Shown here: positions 1 to 8,762 of the stretch, piece by piece
Numbering within the stretch: position 1 is the first letter of the stretch
Layout of the letters: each line of letters begins with the position of its first letter
Source of the DNA: S015-6 sp964384945
GTDB lineage: Bacteria; Desulfobacterota; DSWW01
Reading direction: 5' to 3'
Assembly (NCBI GenBank): GCA_964384945.1
Contig: CAYLMK010000016.1
Location: 1 to 64,000 of the forward strand
Length of the DNA stretch: 64,000 nucleotides
Program-made: the position numbers and the translations under genes
The notes under the pieces: generated by a model
Database searches by the model: none
What the model saw: the letters and a program-made list of their open reading frames with translations, nothing else
Told to the model about the DNA's origin: nothing

Positions 1-131
1 TAGACGGTGAGGCTCACGGGTGGTTTGACGTTGCCGGGTGGAGCATCGTCCAGGCCACGGACCGGGACCGTTCCAAGTTGGAACAGGCCGGGTATCATCT
101 CCAGGACGAGAGTGAGGAGAGGGAGGATTGA
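1..131 (+). CDS. 3' end of an unidentified gene of the integrated element
   Basis: From base 3 a frame stays open for 42 codons and stops at 129-131, four bases before the recombinase start. The tail is hydrophilic and ends in a Glu/Asp/Arg-rich stretch. No domain is recognisable. The tight spacing suggests co-transcription with the recombinase, so it is probably cargo or a regulatory gene of the integrated element. The 5' part lies outside the window, and the reading frame is the only evidence. Confidence 0.4.
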   Translation, partial: DGEAHGWFDVAGWSIVQATDRDRSKLEQAGYHLQDESEERED

Positions 132-134
132 ATC

Positions 135-1301
135 GTGGGTGTGTCCATACGCGAGCGGCCGGTTGGATCGGGTGTTTGGTGGATCTTCGTCCGGCACGGA
201 AACAAGCGCAAGGCGAAACGGGTAGGGAGGCGGGAGGCGGCGGAGAAGGCAGCAGCACAGATACAGGCCAGGCTCACGTTAGGTGCCTTCGGCATCGAGC
301 ACCCGGAAGAGAGGCCGGAGATTCTCTTCCGGGACTACGCGAAGCTATGGCTGGACGGCTACGTTTCCGCCGCTCTCAAGAAGTCTACGCATCGAGGCTA
401 TGAGATGGAACTTAGAAAGCACATCCTCCCGGAATTCGGTAAGATGCCGCTCAAGGCGATAACCAGGGAACAGGTGAAAACCTTGCTCTTCCGAAAGCTG
501 AACTCCGGCCTGGCTCCCGGATCGGTGCAGAAGATCAAGGCGGCCATTTCCGGGATCTTCTCCCATGCGCTTGAGGACGGCCATGTTCAGGCGAATCCGG
601 CGGCCAGGCTAGGGAGATTCCTCAAGGCCAAGGACCGGGTGCTAGGGAAAGAGATTTCGCCTCTATCGGCAGAGGAACTGGAGCTCTACCTAGAAACCTG
701 CAAGGCACATTACCCGGACTCCTATCCCTTCTTCCTGACCCTGGCACGAACCGGGATGCGATTAGGCGAGGCTCTGGGTGTCCAGTGGCGCGATGTGGAC
801 TTCCACGGCGGATTCATCGAGGTGAAGCGTGCATGGGTGGAGGCCAGGATCACAACGCCGAAGAGCGGGAAAATCCGCCGGGTGGATATGACGCCTCATC
901 TCTCCGACACGCTACAGGCGGTGAAGCGGAAGGCGAAAGAGGCCGCTCTTGCGGCTGGCCGGGAACTCCCGGCATGGGTGTTTGCCTCTCAGGCAGGTAC
1001 TCCGCTCGATCACCGCAACATCCGGCAACGGGTGCATTACCGGATATGTGAGAGGGCTCGCCTCCGGCACGTTCGCATTCACGACTTGAGGCATTCCTAC
1101 GCCACGATCCGCATTCAGGCCGGCCACAACATAGCGGACGTGAGCAAGCAGCTAGGCCATGCCTCCATCAAAATCACGGTGGACACATATTTTCATTGGA
1201 TGCCGAGCGAGAAGCGGGAAGAGATAGCAGAACTCGATACCATCGGCCAGGCCGGGAGGCCGGAAAAGATCACGGTTATGAAGCAACCAGTGGCAACCTA
1301 A
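135..1301 (+). CDS. Tyrosine recombinase (phage/island-type integrase)
   Basis: A 388-residue site-specific recombinase expected to integrate and excise the element to its left. The N-terminal ~60 residues are basic and look like an arm-type DNA-binding region, followed by a SAM-like core-binding domain (about 75-165) and the catalytic domain. The catalytic set is complete: Arg in ARTGMRLGEA, Lys in KSGKIRRV, HDLRHSYAT (H-x-x-R), LGHAS and the nucleophilic Tyr in VDTYFHW. The start is GTG with a GGGAGGA ribosome site 8 bases upstream. The gene points at the 3' end of tRNA-Phe only 58 bases away, the usual arrangement for an element integrated in a tRNA gene. Confidence 0.93.
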   Translation: MGVSIRERPVGSGVWWIFVRHGNKRKAKRVGRREAAEKAAAQIQARLTLGAFGIEHPEERPEILFRDYAKLWLDGYVSAALKKSTHRGYEMELRKHILPEFGKMPLKAITREQVKTLLFRKLNSGLAPGSVQKIKAAISGIFSHALEDGHVQANPAARLGRFLKAKDRVLGKEISPLSAEELELYLETCKAHYPDSYPFFLTLARTGMRLGEALGVQWRDVDFHGGFIEVKRAWVEARITTPKSGKIRRVDMTPHLSDTLQAVKRKAKEAALAAGRELPAWVFASQAGTPLDHRNIRQRVHYRICERARLRHVRIHDLRHSYATIRIQAGHNIADVSKQLGHASIKITVDTYFHWMPSEKREEIAELDTIGQAGRPEKITVMKQPVAT

Positions 1302-1321
1302 CGGCAACCAGGGAAAAAGAA

Positions 1322-1350
1322 AATGGTTTAGCTTTTCCGGCTAAACCATT
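1322..1350 (-). terminator. Rho-independent terminator of tRNA-Phe (possibly bidirectional)
   Basis: A perfect 11-bp inverted repeat (1322-1332 and 1340-1350) has a 7-base loop. Read on the minus strand it is followed by a T-rich run (TTCTTTTT), so it suits termination of the tRNA transcript 10 bases past the CCA end. On the plus strand only a weaker T-containing stretch follows, so it may also stop the integrase transcript. Confidence 0.75.
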
Positions 1351-1359
1351 GATTTCATT

Positions 1360-1435
1360 TGGTGCCGAGGGACGGAATCGAACCGCCGACACGCGGATTT
1401 TCAGTCCACTGCTCTACCGACTGAGCTACCTCGGC
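1360..1435 (-). tRNA. tRNA-Phe (anticodon GAA), CCA encoded
   Basis: A 76-base cloverleaf on the minus strand. The acceptor GCCGAGG pairs with CCTCGGC. The D stem is GCTC/GAGC, the anticodon loop CTGAAAA reads GAA, and the T loop is TTCGATT. The discriminator is A and CCA is encoded. The 3' end faces the integrase, so the 3' half is the probable attachment core. Integration kept the tRNA intact. Confidence 0.97.
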
Positions 1436-1469
1436 ACAGAATGAAGGAATACTATCTTCAGCAAGGCAA

Positions 1470-1498
1470 AAGGTAGTCGAAACAATCGCTCTTGTCAA
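1470..1498 (-). promoter_or_regulatory. Candidate sigma-70 promoter of tRNA-Phe
   Basis: On the minus strand a perfect TTGACA (1493-1498) is separated by 17 bases from TACCTT (1470-1475), which matches only the TAnnnT core of the -10. The predicted start lies near 1463, leaving a leader of about 28 bases before the mature tRNA 5' end. This is a consensus match only. Confidence 0.5.
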
Positions 1499-1556
1499 CA
1501 CGGTCCGATGCGAAAGATGAATCGGAAGGTTCTCGCTTACATCCGGTTGTCCGGGT

Positions 1557-2279
1557 TCAGCGGCTACCCAACGGCCCCGGGAAGGTTGGCGATTGCCCAT
1601 CTTGAAGTTCTGCCAGGCCCAGCCGGATCTCGTAAGTACCTGCGATCTTGTCGTGAAGCCCCTGCTTGCGAGAATCAAAGGCCACCCAGAGGAACCCGAG
1701 ACAAAGGGTGAAGTGATTCAAATAATAGCCCAGGGTTCTAAGGGCGGCCTGTGCGAAACCGACGGGAGTGCCGTCCAACCTCACCACCTTGAGTCCGCAG
1801 ACCATCTTGCCCGGCGTCTGTCCCCTGGTGCCGATGAAAAAGGTGAAATAGGCCATGTTCAGTGCGAAGGCCCCGACATTGAGGAAGCCCCAATCCCTCT
1901 CGAAGAAACTGTAGGCGAAGCTGTGCACGGTATCTGTCTCGGATCCGGTTGCATAGCCGAAGATCCCGACCCCCACCAGGAGGGTGAGCAGGACGAGGAG
2001 CACAAACCCATCGATCACGTACGCCAGGCAGCGGATCCAGAAGCCGGCGAACTTCGGGGCGAGGACCGGCGCCTCCCGGGGCCGGGTCGGGCCCGGTTCG
2101 GATGGCAGACGATCGACTCCCTGGTTGCGCCACGAGTCGGGGTCCGCCGTCGCGGGTGGACGGCCTTCGTTACCGAAATGCGCCGGGTCCTTTCTGCTCG
2201 CTCCGCAGAAGGTGCACAGATCCTTGCTCCGGGTCGGTCTGCCGCAAACGGGGCACGAGAATTCGCTTGAATATTGCAT
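1557..2279 (-). CDS. RDD-family membrane protein with N-terminal zinc ribbon
   Basis: A 240-residue protein. Residues 9-25 hold CPVCG and CTFCG, a small zinc ribbon, followed by a Pro/Arg-rich linker to about residue 75. The RDD domain follows, with the family signature near FAGFWIRCLAYVIDG, three or four hydrophobic segments, and the late motif GQTPGKMVCGLKVV. RDD proteins are integral membrane proteins, some linked to transport or Na+/H+ exchange; the role of this one is unknown. The ATG at 2279 has GAGG eight bases upstream. It is the last gene of a prmA-rsmE-RDD run, 26 bases after rsmE. Confidence 0.85.
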   Translation of the reverse strand: MQYSSEFSCPVCGRPTRSKDLCTFCGASRKDPAHFGNEGRPPATADPDSWRNQGVDRLPSEPGPTRPREAPVLAPKFAGFWIRCLAYVIDGFVLLVLLTLLVGVGIFGYATGSETDTVHSFAYSFFERDWGFLNVGAFALNMAYFTFFIGTRGQTPGKMVCGLKVVRLDGTPVGFAQAALRTLGYYLNHFTLCLGFLWVAFDSRKQGLHDKIAGTYEIRLGLAELQDGQSPTFPGPLGSR

Positions 2280-2305
2280 TGTAAGACCTCGTACATTAAA
2301 GATTT

Positions 2306-3100
2306 CTATGCGTCATGCGATGAGACATTTTCCATGCTTCCGCCAAGGTCTCCGAAAAGGTACTGAACGAGTCCCACGGCCAGAATGGCGGCCGTTTCGG
2401 CCCTCAGAACGCGGGGGCCCAAGCCCACGGGTAGGAACCCCTTTTTCTGAGCGCTCCTTTCCTCCTCGGGAGAGAATCCTCCCTCGGGACCGATCAGCAT
2501 GACCACCCGTTCGGGCCGACGGATGTTCTCTGTGCTCAATGCACCCATAGGCCGGGCGGTCGGACTCGTTGAGAACAGGAGCGAGAGGTCTGCATCTTCG
2601 GATTGCCTGAGCATGTTCTCGAGAGAAAGCACGGGCCGTATCTCCGCTACGCCGGACCTGCCCGACTGGCGCGACGCCTCCTGAGCGATCGTCTGCCACC
2701 TCACCCTTCTCCGCTCCGCGCGTTTCGGGTCGAGGTCGGGGACGGAACGGCAGACCGCAACAGGGCAGACTTGCTGCACGCCCAATTCCGAGAGCTTCTG
2801 GATCACCAGGTCCATCTTGCTGGCCTTGAGCAGCGCCATTCCGACCCGTATGGAAACAGGAGACTCTCCACCTCCCGGTTGGGTGCGCAGGATCCGAAGC
2901 GTCACATTTCGCGAACCGGCCTCGATGATCGTCGAAAGGTACTCAACGCCGCTGCCGTCGAAAAGGAGCAGAGAGTCTCCCGGGCCCATGCGCAAAACGT
3001 CTCGGACGTGCCTCTTGGCGGGGCCCTCCAGGACGATGTTCGACTCTCTCTTTTCGATTGCCGGTACAAAGAGCCTTCTTACGGGGTGTGTCGGTATCAT
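2306..3100 (-). CDS. rsmE: 16S rRNA (uracil-1498-N3)-methyltransferase
   Basis: A 264-residue SPOUT-class methyltransferase that methylates N3 of U1498 in 16S rRNA using S-adenosylmethionine. It starts with the family motif RRLFVPA, has an N-terminal PUA-like part (to about 75), then the knotted SPOUT domain ending in the cofactor loop LIGPEGGFSPEE and the late LGPRVLRAETA motif. The ATG at 3100 overlaps the prmA stop as ATGA. A start 60 bases upstream would run far into prmA and is less likely. prmA next to rsmE is a common bacterial pair, consistent with translational coupling. Confidence 0.95.
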   Translation of the reverse strand: MIPTHPVRRLFVPAIEKRESNIVLEGPAKRHVRDVLRMGPGDSLLLFDGSGVEYLSTIIEAGSRNVTLRILRTQPGGGESPVSIRVGMALLKASKMDLVIQKLSELGVQQVCPVAVCRSVPDLDPKRAERRRVRWQTIAQEASRQSGRSGVAEIRPVLSLENMLRQSEDADLSLLFSTSPTARPMGALSTENIRRPERVVMLIGPEGGFSPEEERSAQKKGFLPVGLGPRVLRAETAAILAVGLVQYLFGDLGGSMENVSSHDA

Positions 3101-4122
3101 CGATTCGGGTCCGACTCGGTTTGCGGCCTGCAGGGCTTCTCCAGGAGCAGGGAAACCCAACCCTGCTCAGGGTCTCTTTTCTCTTTGATCCGGACGAATC
3201 CGGCTCGCAGGAAGGACGCCAGGATCTCGGGTTCTTCCTCTGTGAGTATTCCGGACAAAATGGCGAGACCCCCCCTCCTCAGGGATCCCCAAATGGGTTC
3301 CGGATGCCTCGCAAGAGTTCTCGCGTCGAGGTTGGCAGCGATCAAGTCGAAAGGGCCCCGGCAGCAGGCAGTCGTTCCGTTCACGAGCAGGATGGCCCCT
3401 ACAAGCCGGTTCAAGGCCCGGTTTCGACGGGCCACGGCAAGGGCATCCGGATCGATTTCCAGGCCCACGACGCGTGTCGATCCCAGCTTGCATGCGGCGA
3501 TCGAAAGGATGCCGGAACCGCAACCCACATCCAGGAAAGACCATGGAAGTTCCCCCTCTGCTTGGGCGCGGATCTCCTCAAGGAACTCCAGGCAGTGCCG
3601 TGTAGTCGGGTGTTTGCCGGTTCCGAATGCCTGGCCCGGCTCCAGGACCATCGGCAGCGCGTCACACGGCAACCGCGGCGTCCGCCAGGGGGGGACAACC
3701 CAGAGACTTCGGGACACCTTCTCCGGAGGGAACCCTTCCTGCCATTGCGTCGCCCACGCCTCCTGTTCGATCCCCCTGCACCGGATGATGCGTGCGAAGA
3801 TGTTGGGAGACCGGGTCATATATTTCATCGCCCGGATTCGTTCCTCCAGGATGTCTACGAGTTCCTGAATTCCCACGGCTCCCGGAAAGTAGACCCGGAC
3901 GAACGAAGATCTCCCGCATGATTCACATCGCGGGTCCTCTGCGATCCCGCCCGCGAAATCTCCGGCCGCCTCCAGGCCTCCTGCGGCGCCTTTTTCGACG
4001 CACTCCGCAATGAAAGAGGCCGTGTCCTCATCCCCTGCGTTCACAAACTGCAGGGTTGCCTCGATCCACCCTTCACGGGCGTCCGGGCTTTGAGCGGATG
4101 AAACGCCTCTCTGCCCATTCAT
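3097..4122 (-). CDS. prmA: Ribosomal protein L11 methyltransferase
   Basis: A 341-residue enzyme that trimethylates ribosomal protein L11. The N-terminal domain begins at WIEATLQF, and the Rossmann methyltransferase domain carries the AdoMet loop LDVGCGSGILSIAA and the acceptor-side motif FDLIAANLDA. GQAFGTGKHPTT matches the family's conserved GxAFGTGxHxTT segment. The ATG at 4122 was chosen over one at 4191 because the family begins about ten residues before the WxE motif. It is slightly longer than typical (about 290-320 residues), with a Cys-containing insert near residues 60-75. It overlaps rsmE by 4 bases. Confidence 0.93.
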   Translation of the reverse strand: MNGQRGVSSAQSPDAREGWIEATLQFVNAGDEDTASFIAECVEKGAAGGLEAAGDFAGGIAEDPRCESCGRSSFVRVYFPGAVGIQELVDILEERIRAMKYMTRSPNIFARIIRCRGIEQEAWATQWQEGFPPEKVSRSLWVVPPWRTPRLPCDALPMVLEPGQAFGTGKHPTTRHCLEFLEEIRAQAEGELPWSFLDVGCGSGILSIAACKLGSTRVVGLEIDPDALAVARRNRALNRLVGAILLVNGTTACCRGPFDLIAANLDARTLARHPEPIWGSLRRGGLAILSGILTEEEPEILASFLRAGFVRIKEKRDPEQGWVSLLLEKPCRPQTESDPNR

Positions 4123-4236
4123 GCCCGATGAACCTCCTCCGTTCGGTGCTCCGTCCGGTGTACAGTACAGGTCGAAAGACAGGGATAGCACATCACCGGA
4201 AGATTTTCACGATTCGCGGTGACGCTCGGGGAGGGC

Positions 4237-4265
4237 TTGACTCCTTTGACGCAGTGTGTTATCAA
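4237..4265 (+). promoter_or_regulatory. Candidate sigma-70 promoter for the mini HTH gene
   Basis: TTGACT (4237-4242), a 17-base spacer and TATCAA (4260-4265) predict a transcript starting near 4272 with a 55-base leader. An 11-base palindrome, TGTACAGTACA (4159-4169), lies upstream between this promoter and divergent prmA and could be an operator. Both calls are pattern matches only. Confidence 0.45.
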
Positions 4266-4326
4266 AAATCCATGCGGCCCGGTTCCGAACCTTCTCAGAC
4301 CGGGGGAGTATCGAGGAGTGGGTGCC

Positions 4327-4527
4327 ATGCAGAAGAGAGAACCCAATTACACGCTCCTTACCAGCCGGGAGGCAGCCGTCCATCTCGACTTGAGTCCCGA
4401 TGCCGTCAATGCCATGGCCCGGAGCAGAAGGCTCCGGGGAACCAAGGTCGGTCGGCAGTGGCGCTTCAAGAAAAGGGACGTAACCCTCCTGAAGAAGCAC
4501 CTGTCCAGAGGGTTGGAAGCTGCCTAG
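4327..4527 (+). CDS. Miniature helix-turn-helix protein (excisionase/MerR-like, HTH_17)
   Basis: A 66-residue protein that is almost entirely one winged helix-turn-helix: LLTSREAAVHLDLSPDAV supplies the first helices, and the wing carries LRGTKVGRQWRF followed by a basic C-terminal helix. The ATG at 4327 has a GAGGAG site seven to twelve bases upstream; longer upstream starts lack support. It stands alone, divergent from prmA. It resembles a second tiny protein at 43594-43779 in layout and in the LRG-K-G--W-F-RDV pattern. The DNA target is unknown. Confidence 0.8.
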   Translation: MQKREPNYTLLTSREAAVHLDLSPDAVNAMARSRRLRGTKVGRQWRFKKRDVTLLKKHLSRGLEAA

Positions 4528-4731
4528 CCAGACCCGACCCGCAAACGATCCTGACCCTTTGGGACCGATGGATCCGGCTCGATCGATCTCGGCAACCGGC
4601 CTTTTCGTGGATCCAGCGCCCTAAGTTTCATGTATGGAAATGCCGATAAGGCCCCCAGAGGTTGGACGCAGCGGAACTCGGTTCATCGGGGCCGGTTTCA
4701 GTAGCGGTTCTTGTGGATACAGGCCTGTCGG

Positions 4732-4935
4732 ATGCAAGAGAAGTTTGGTCCATGGTGCAACAGGTGTGTACACTTCTACATCACCTGGGATGCGAAGTTC
4801 CCTTACGGGTGCAAGGGCTTCCAGATGAAGTCGAAGCGGTGCCCCTCGTGGTCCGTTTGGAATGTTTCGGGTGAAAGGTGCATGCTCTTTCTCCCCAAGA
4901 AGCGGCATCCGTACCCTGGAATCCAGCGACCATAA
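4732..4935 (+). CDS. Small conserved cysteine-containing protein
   Basis: A 67-residue protein with a CxxC pair (WCNRC), then VHFYITWDAKFPYGCK, and another Cys pair spaced ERC and later residues. From memory this pattern (C-x-x-C-x-H-[FY]-[YF]-[IV]-T-W-D, then FPYGC) recurs in a short uncharacterised family in deltaproteobacteria; the function is not established. The conserved cysteines and aromatic residues suggest a metal-binding fold. The start at 4732 is the ATG nearest the motif, and the ribosome site is weak. A competing frame at 4662-4874 has no recognisable motif. Confidence 0.6.
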   Translation: MQEKFGPWCNRCVHFYITWDAKFPYGCKGFQMKSKRCPSWSVWNVSGERCMLFLPKKRHPYPGIQRP

Positions 4936-4980
4936 TATAAATCAATACATTAGATTATCAATGTAAGTTGTCAAAATATA

Positions 4981-7659
4981 TTATTTATTTATCGGTATTA
5001 TCTCCGCCATGGAAAGGCAATCGGCACACAGGTATTTCTTGGCTGCCTCCTTCACGTCCTTTGCCGTGACCTCTGCTATTCTTTGTGGATATTCCAGGTA
5101 CTCGGCATAGCCCAGGCCGTAGAGTTCGTTGAAGGCCATTGCGGAGGCCTGGGCCGAATTGGTCTGGATTCCCACCTCGTAGGTTCCGATCAGGAAGTTC
5201 TTCGCCCTCTCCAACTCCTCGTCAGAGATCCCCTGTTCACGGATCCTCCTGATCTGCTCGAGCATTCCATCGGTCGCTGTCTCCCGTTTGTCCGGGCTGG
5301 TCGCCATGTAGAGGGCGAACAGGCCCTCATGCACGGCTTCCCTGTGCAGGGCCGTTACGGAGTAGGCAAGGCTCTGCTGATCCCTGAGTTCGGTGAAGAG
5401 CCTGCCGCCCTGCCCGGAAAGAACGGCATGCAGGACATCGAGGCTGTACTTGTCTCGGTCGGAATGCCGCGCACCTCTGGCGCCTACGAGCAGATGGGCC
5501 TGCTGTTTCTCCGCGGAGACCTGTTGCGCCGCCTTCCGCTCCGGAGCGGCGTCGCAGGCCTCGATCGAACGCACGAACGGCTCGTCGGGCAAACTCATCA
5601 GCAGTTCTTCGGCCTCTTTCTTTGCCTGCATGCTGTCGATGTCTCCGACGATGGTTAAGACGACGTTGCGGGAGACTGCGTGCTTCCGGTAGTAGGCAAG
5701 CAAATCCTCTCGGTTCAAGCCCTTGACGCTCTTGCGGGTTCCCAGGATGTCCATTCCGTAGGGATGGCAGGGGTAGAGGGTCTTCCAAAGGAGAAGGAAT
5801 GCGAGGCTGTCAAGTCTGTCTTCCCGGTTCTTGATGGCGGCCAGAACATCCTTGCGGGTCTTTTCCACGTACTCTTCCGGGAATGTGGGTTTCAGGAGGA
5901 TGTCGGAGAAGACCTCGAACAGGGGGAGAAAATTCCACGCGACCGTCTCGCCGCTCAGCCCGAAGGAGTCCCGACCCGAAAATCCCGAAATGGATCCTGC
6001 GAGCGACTCGACCTCTTCGGCGATGGCCTCGGCACTCCGGGTCTCCGTGCCCTTGTTCAGCATGCGGGCCACGAAATTGCTGATCCCGTTGTCGTTCGGG
6101 TTTTCGGAGAGGAGCCCTCCGAGGAAGGCGACCTGCAGCGAGACAAGCGGAACCGCCCGATTCTCTTTCACGAGCAGGATGGCCCCGTTCGGCAGCCGGA
6201 CCTCGAGAACCGCACCCTCCGGCCCGTGCGTTTCGCCCGCCTTTTCTTCAAACCGGTCTTCCATGCTCTTGTAAGTGCGGGTCACAAGCTTGAGCAACCG
6301 CTTCTTCGAAACCCCTTCGGAGGCCTTTTTCGGAACGAGTGCTCCGAGGGTGAGGTTGTCCGGGTGAAGATAGGTCCTGGCAACGCGCAGGATATCCTCC
6401 GCGCCGACCGATTGCAGCCGGGCCAGGTATTGCTCACCGAAACCGAGGTCCCCCACAATGGCCTCATAGGTCCCGAGTTCCCTGGCTTGCCCCTGAACGG
6501 TCTGCTGCTGGTAGATGAAATCGCTGTGGAGCTGGGTTTTGGCCTTCTTGAGTTCCTCCGCCGATACCGGCTCGAAGCGCATCCGAAAGGTTTCCTGCAG
6601 CATGCCCGTGAGGGCTTGATCCGTGTCCGGGGCCTCCAGGCCCGCGCTGACGATGAACAGGCCCGGATCTCTTGGCGTCATCGAGTAGGCGGAGATCGAA
6701 TTCACCAGGTGCCTTTGCATTCGCAGCGAGGAATACAGGCGCGAGCTTCTCCCCTGGCCCAGGACTTGTGCAAGCAGGTCCAGGGCGGGCACGTCCGGAT
6801 GGGAGATGCCCGGAATGTGGAATCCGATCTGCAGAGCGGCCTCTTTGGCGTCCTCCTCGAGTAGAACCACACGCGGCTCCGACTGCGGGGGTTCCTCCGT
6901 TCTTGCCTGCAGGGGAACGGGCCGGTTCGGAATGCGGGAGAGCCTGGCTTCCAGTTCGGGCAGGAGAGCCTGCGCGTCCAGATCTCCGACCATCACCCAG
7001 ACCAGGTTTTCCGGAACGTACCATTTTTGGTAGAACCGCAGGACATCTTGACGGGTGAAGCCCCTGACCACCTCGTCGTAGCCGATCACGGGCCTGCCGT
7101 AAGGGTGTGTGCTGAAAGCGGCGGCATAGAAGGCCTCGGAGAGCCTCGCCGTCGGTATGTCCTTGCTGCGCCGGATTTCCTCACGGATCACCTCGAGTTC
7201 TCTCCGTAACTCCTCGGAGTCGAAGGCCGCGTTTTCGATGATGTCCGCCAGGATATCGATTCCCCTGTCCTTGAATCGGGAAGCCATGTTTACGAAGTAG
7301 ACGGTCATGTCCCAGCTCGTATAGGCATTGATCTCGCCTCCGGCCGCCTCCGCCTCCCGGGCGATCTCGCCCACACCGCGCTTCTGCGTGCCTTTGAACA
7401 GCATATGTTCGTGAACATGGGCGATTCCGGCCTCGCGGTCTGTTTCCTGCTTGCTTCCCGCCTTCACCCAAACCTGGATGGAAACGACCGGCGCGGTGCG
7501 GTTCTCCTGGAGGATGACGGTCATGCCGTTCGAAAGCACTCTCCGAACCGGCATTTCTTTCGCCCAGCCGTGAGGGCACAGGGCCGGAGCAGCAGTGGAG
7601 AGACAAAGGGAAAGGAGCAGGAGGCTTCGCAGTCGGTTTCTCTTCAAAGGATCGGGCAT
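4981..7659 (-). CDS. Exported double-domain M16 zinc peptidase
   Basis: An 892-residue protein. Residues 1-30 form a signal peptide (basic MPDPLKRNR, then a leucine-rich core). The first M16 half carries the inverted zinc motif HVHEH (H81, E84, H85) and the R/Y-type partner region. The second half (about 485-890) begins LPNGAILLVKENR but lacks HxxEH, so it is the usual inactive partner domain that closes the chamber. Predicted to degrade peptides in the periplasm or outside the cell. The ATG at 7659 has GGGGAGGA just upstream and lies 16 bases inside the 3' end of mutY, so the genes are translationally coupled. Upstream starts within mutY lack support. Confidence 0.92.
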   Translation of the reverse strand: MPDPLKRNRLRSLLLLSLCLSTAAPALCPHGWAKEMPVRRVLSNGMTVILQENRTAPVVSIQVWVKAGSKQETDREAGIAHVHEHMLFKGTQKRGVGEIAREAEAAGGEINAYTSWDMTVYFVNMASRFKDRGIDILADIIENAAFDSEELRRELEVIREEIRRSKDIPTARLSEAFYAAAFSTHPYGRPVIGYDEVVRGFTRQDVLRFYQKWYVPENLVWVMVGDLDAQALLPELEARLSRIPNRPVPLQARTEEPPQSEPRVVLLEEDAKEAALQIGFHIPGISHPDVPALDLLAQVLGQGRSSRLYSSLRMQRHLVNSISAYSMTPRDPGLFIVSAGLEAPDTDQALTGMLQETFRMRFEPVSAEELKKAKTQLHSDFIYQQQTVQGQARELGTYEAIVGDLGFGEQYLARLQSVGAEDILRVARTYLHPDNLTLGALVPKKASEGVSKKRLLKLVTRTYKSMEDRFEEKAGETHGPEGAVLEVRLPNGAILLVKENRAVPLVSLQVAFLGGLLSENPNDNGISNFVARMLNKGTETRSAEAIAEEVESLAGSISGFSGRDSFGLSGETVAWNFLPLFEVFSDILLKPTFPEEYVEKTRKDVLAAIKNREDRLDSLAFLLLWKTLYPCHPYGMDILGTRKSVKGLNREDLLAYYRKHAVSRNVVLTIVGDIDSMQAKKEAEELLMSLPDEPFVRSIEACDAAPERKAAQQVSAEKQQAHLLVGARGARHSDRDKYSLDVLHAVLSGQGGRLFTELRDQQSLAYSVTALHREAVHEGLFALYMATSPDKRETATDGMLEQIRRIREQGISDEELERAKNFLIGTYEVGIQTNSAQASAMAFNELYGLGYAEYLEYPQRIAEVTAKDVKEAAKKYLCADCLSMAEIIPINK

Positions 7660-8762
7660 TTCCTCCCCCGGCGGGCATTCTGGGCTTGTTTTGTTTCCCG
7701 TTGTTCGAGCCTTCGTACGATCTTTCGGGTGGCCCCTGTGATTGGATAAGGATGTAAACTGGTTGGATGAAGCCACCGGTACCTTTGTTCCGAACCGCGG
7801 TTCACTCCGCCCATTCCCTCGCACATAAATACGAGGTTTCGCTCCTCGAAGTGGCTGTAAGCCTGACGGACGGTAAATGCCTCCTCCTCCGGGACTTGTC
7901 TCAGGCGGCTGCCGACCTGTCTTCTGAGCTTCTCGATCCCCTGTCGAGCGGTTTCCTCGCCTTCGAGATAGGCTCCCGGAAGTTCCCAGAGTCCGCCAAG
8001 GAAGCCTTCCAGGGGCCTTCGCGCAAAGAGCAGCCTTCCCCGGTGTTCGATCGCTCCGACGATCTTGACCCGCACAGGAATCCTGGGTTTTGGGATGCGG
8101 ACGGGCAATAGGCCCGCCGTACCCTCCCTGCAGGCTCTACAAAGTCCCCGGACGGGGCACGACGCGCAATCGGGTCGGTCGGGCCTGCACACCAGGGCCC
8201 CCAACTCCATCATGGCCTGATTGAAGGCGGCGGCGTGTCCCTTGGGGAGCAGGCTCTCGGCGATCCGCTCGAGCCGCCTCCTGGTGGAGGGTCGGTCCGG
8301 GATGTCCCGGATTCCGTACACCCTGCACAGAACGCGTATCACATTTCCATCGAGCACGGCCACGTCCTCGTCGAAGGCGATGCTCGCAATCGCGTTGGCC
8401 GTGTATGGCCCGATACCCGGCAGCTTCGCCAATGACTCGGGTTTACGCGGAATCTGACCTCCGAACGTATGCCGCAGGATTCTGGCCGCCCGATGGAGAT
8501 TGCGGGCGCGGCCGTAGTAGCCGAGCCCTTGCCAGACCTGAAGGACCGACTCGATCCGGGCCTCTGCCAGATGGGCGAGGGTCGGGAATCTCCCCAGGAA
8601 ACGCTCGTAATAGGCGATGGCAGCATTCACCCGCGTCTGCTGAAGCAGGATCTCGGAGATCCAGATCGCATAGGGGTCCCGCGTCTTCCTCCAGGGCAGG
8701 GGCCTCTGAGAGTCCCTGTACCAGGCAAGCAACTCTTCTTGGAAGCGTTTCGGGTTTATCAT
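7644..8762 (-). CDS. mutY: A/G-specific adenine DNA glycosylase
   Basis: A 372-residue base-excision repair enzyme that removes adenine mispaired with 8-oxoguanine. Catalytic residues sit where E. coli MutY has them: E37 in SEILLQQTRV and D138 in VAVLDGNV. The helix-hairpin-helix LPGIGPYTA precedes D138. The iron-sulfur loop is C-x6-C-x2-C-x5-C (CRPDRPDCASCPVRGLC). A C-terminal NUDIX-like domain (about 230-350) reads the 8-oxoG. The ATG at 8762 opens the reading frame, downstream of a very AT-rich leader. The 3' end overlaps the M16 peptidase gene. Confidence 0.97.
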   Translation of the reverse strand: MINPKRFQEELLAWYRDSQRPLPWRKTRDPYAIWISEILLQQTRVNAAIAYYERFLGRFPTLAHLAEARIESVLQVWQGLGYYGRARNLHRAARILRHTFGGQIPRKPESLAKLPGIGPYTANAIASIAFDEDVAVLDGNVIRVLCRVYGIRDIPDRPSTRRRLERIAESLLPKGHAAAFNQAMMELGALVCRPDRPDCASCPVRGLCRACREGTAGLLPVRIPKPRIPVRVKIVGAIEHRGRLLFARRPLEGFLGGLWELPGAYLEGEETARQGIEKLRRQVGSRLRQVPEEEAFTVRQAYSHFEERNLVFMCEGMGGVNRGSEQRYRWLHPTSLHPYPITGATRKIVRRLEQRETKQAQNARRGRKCPIL

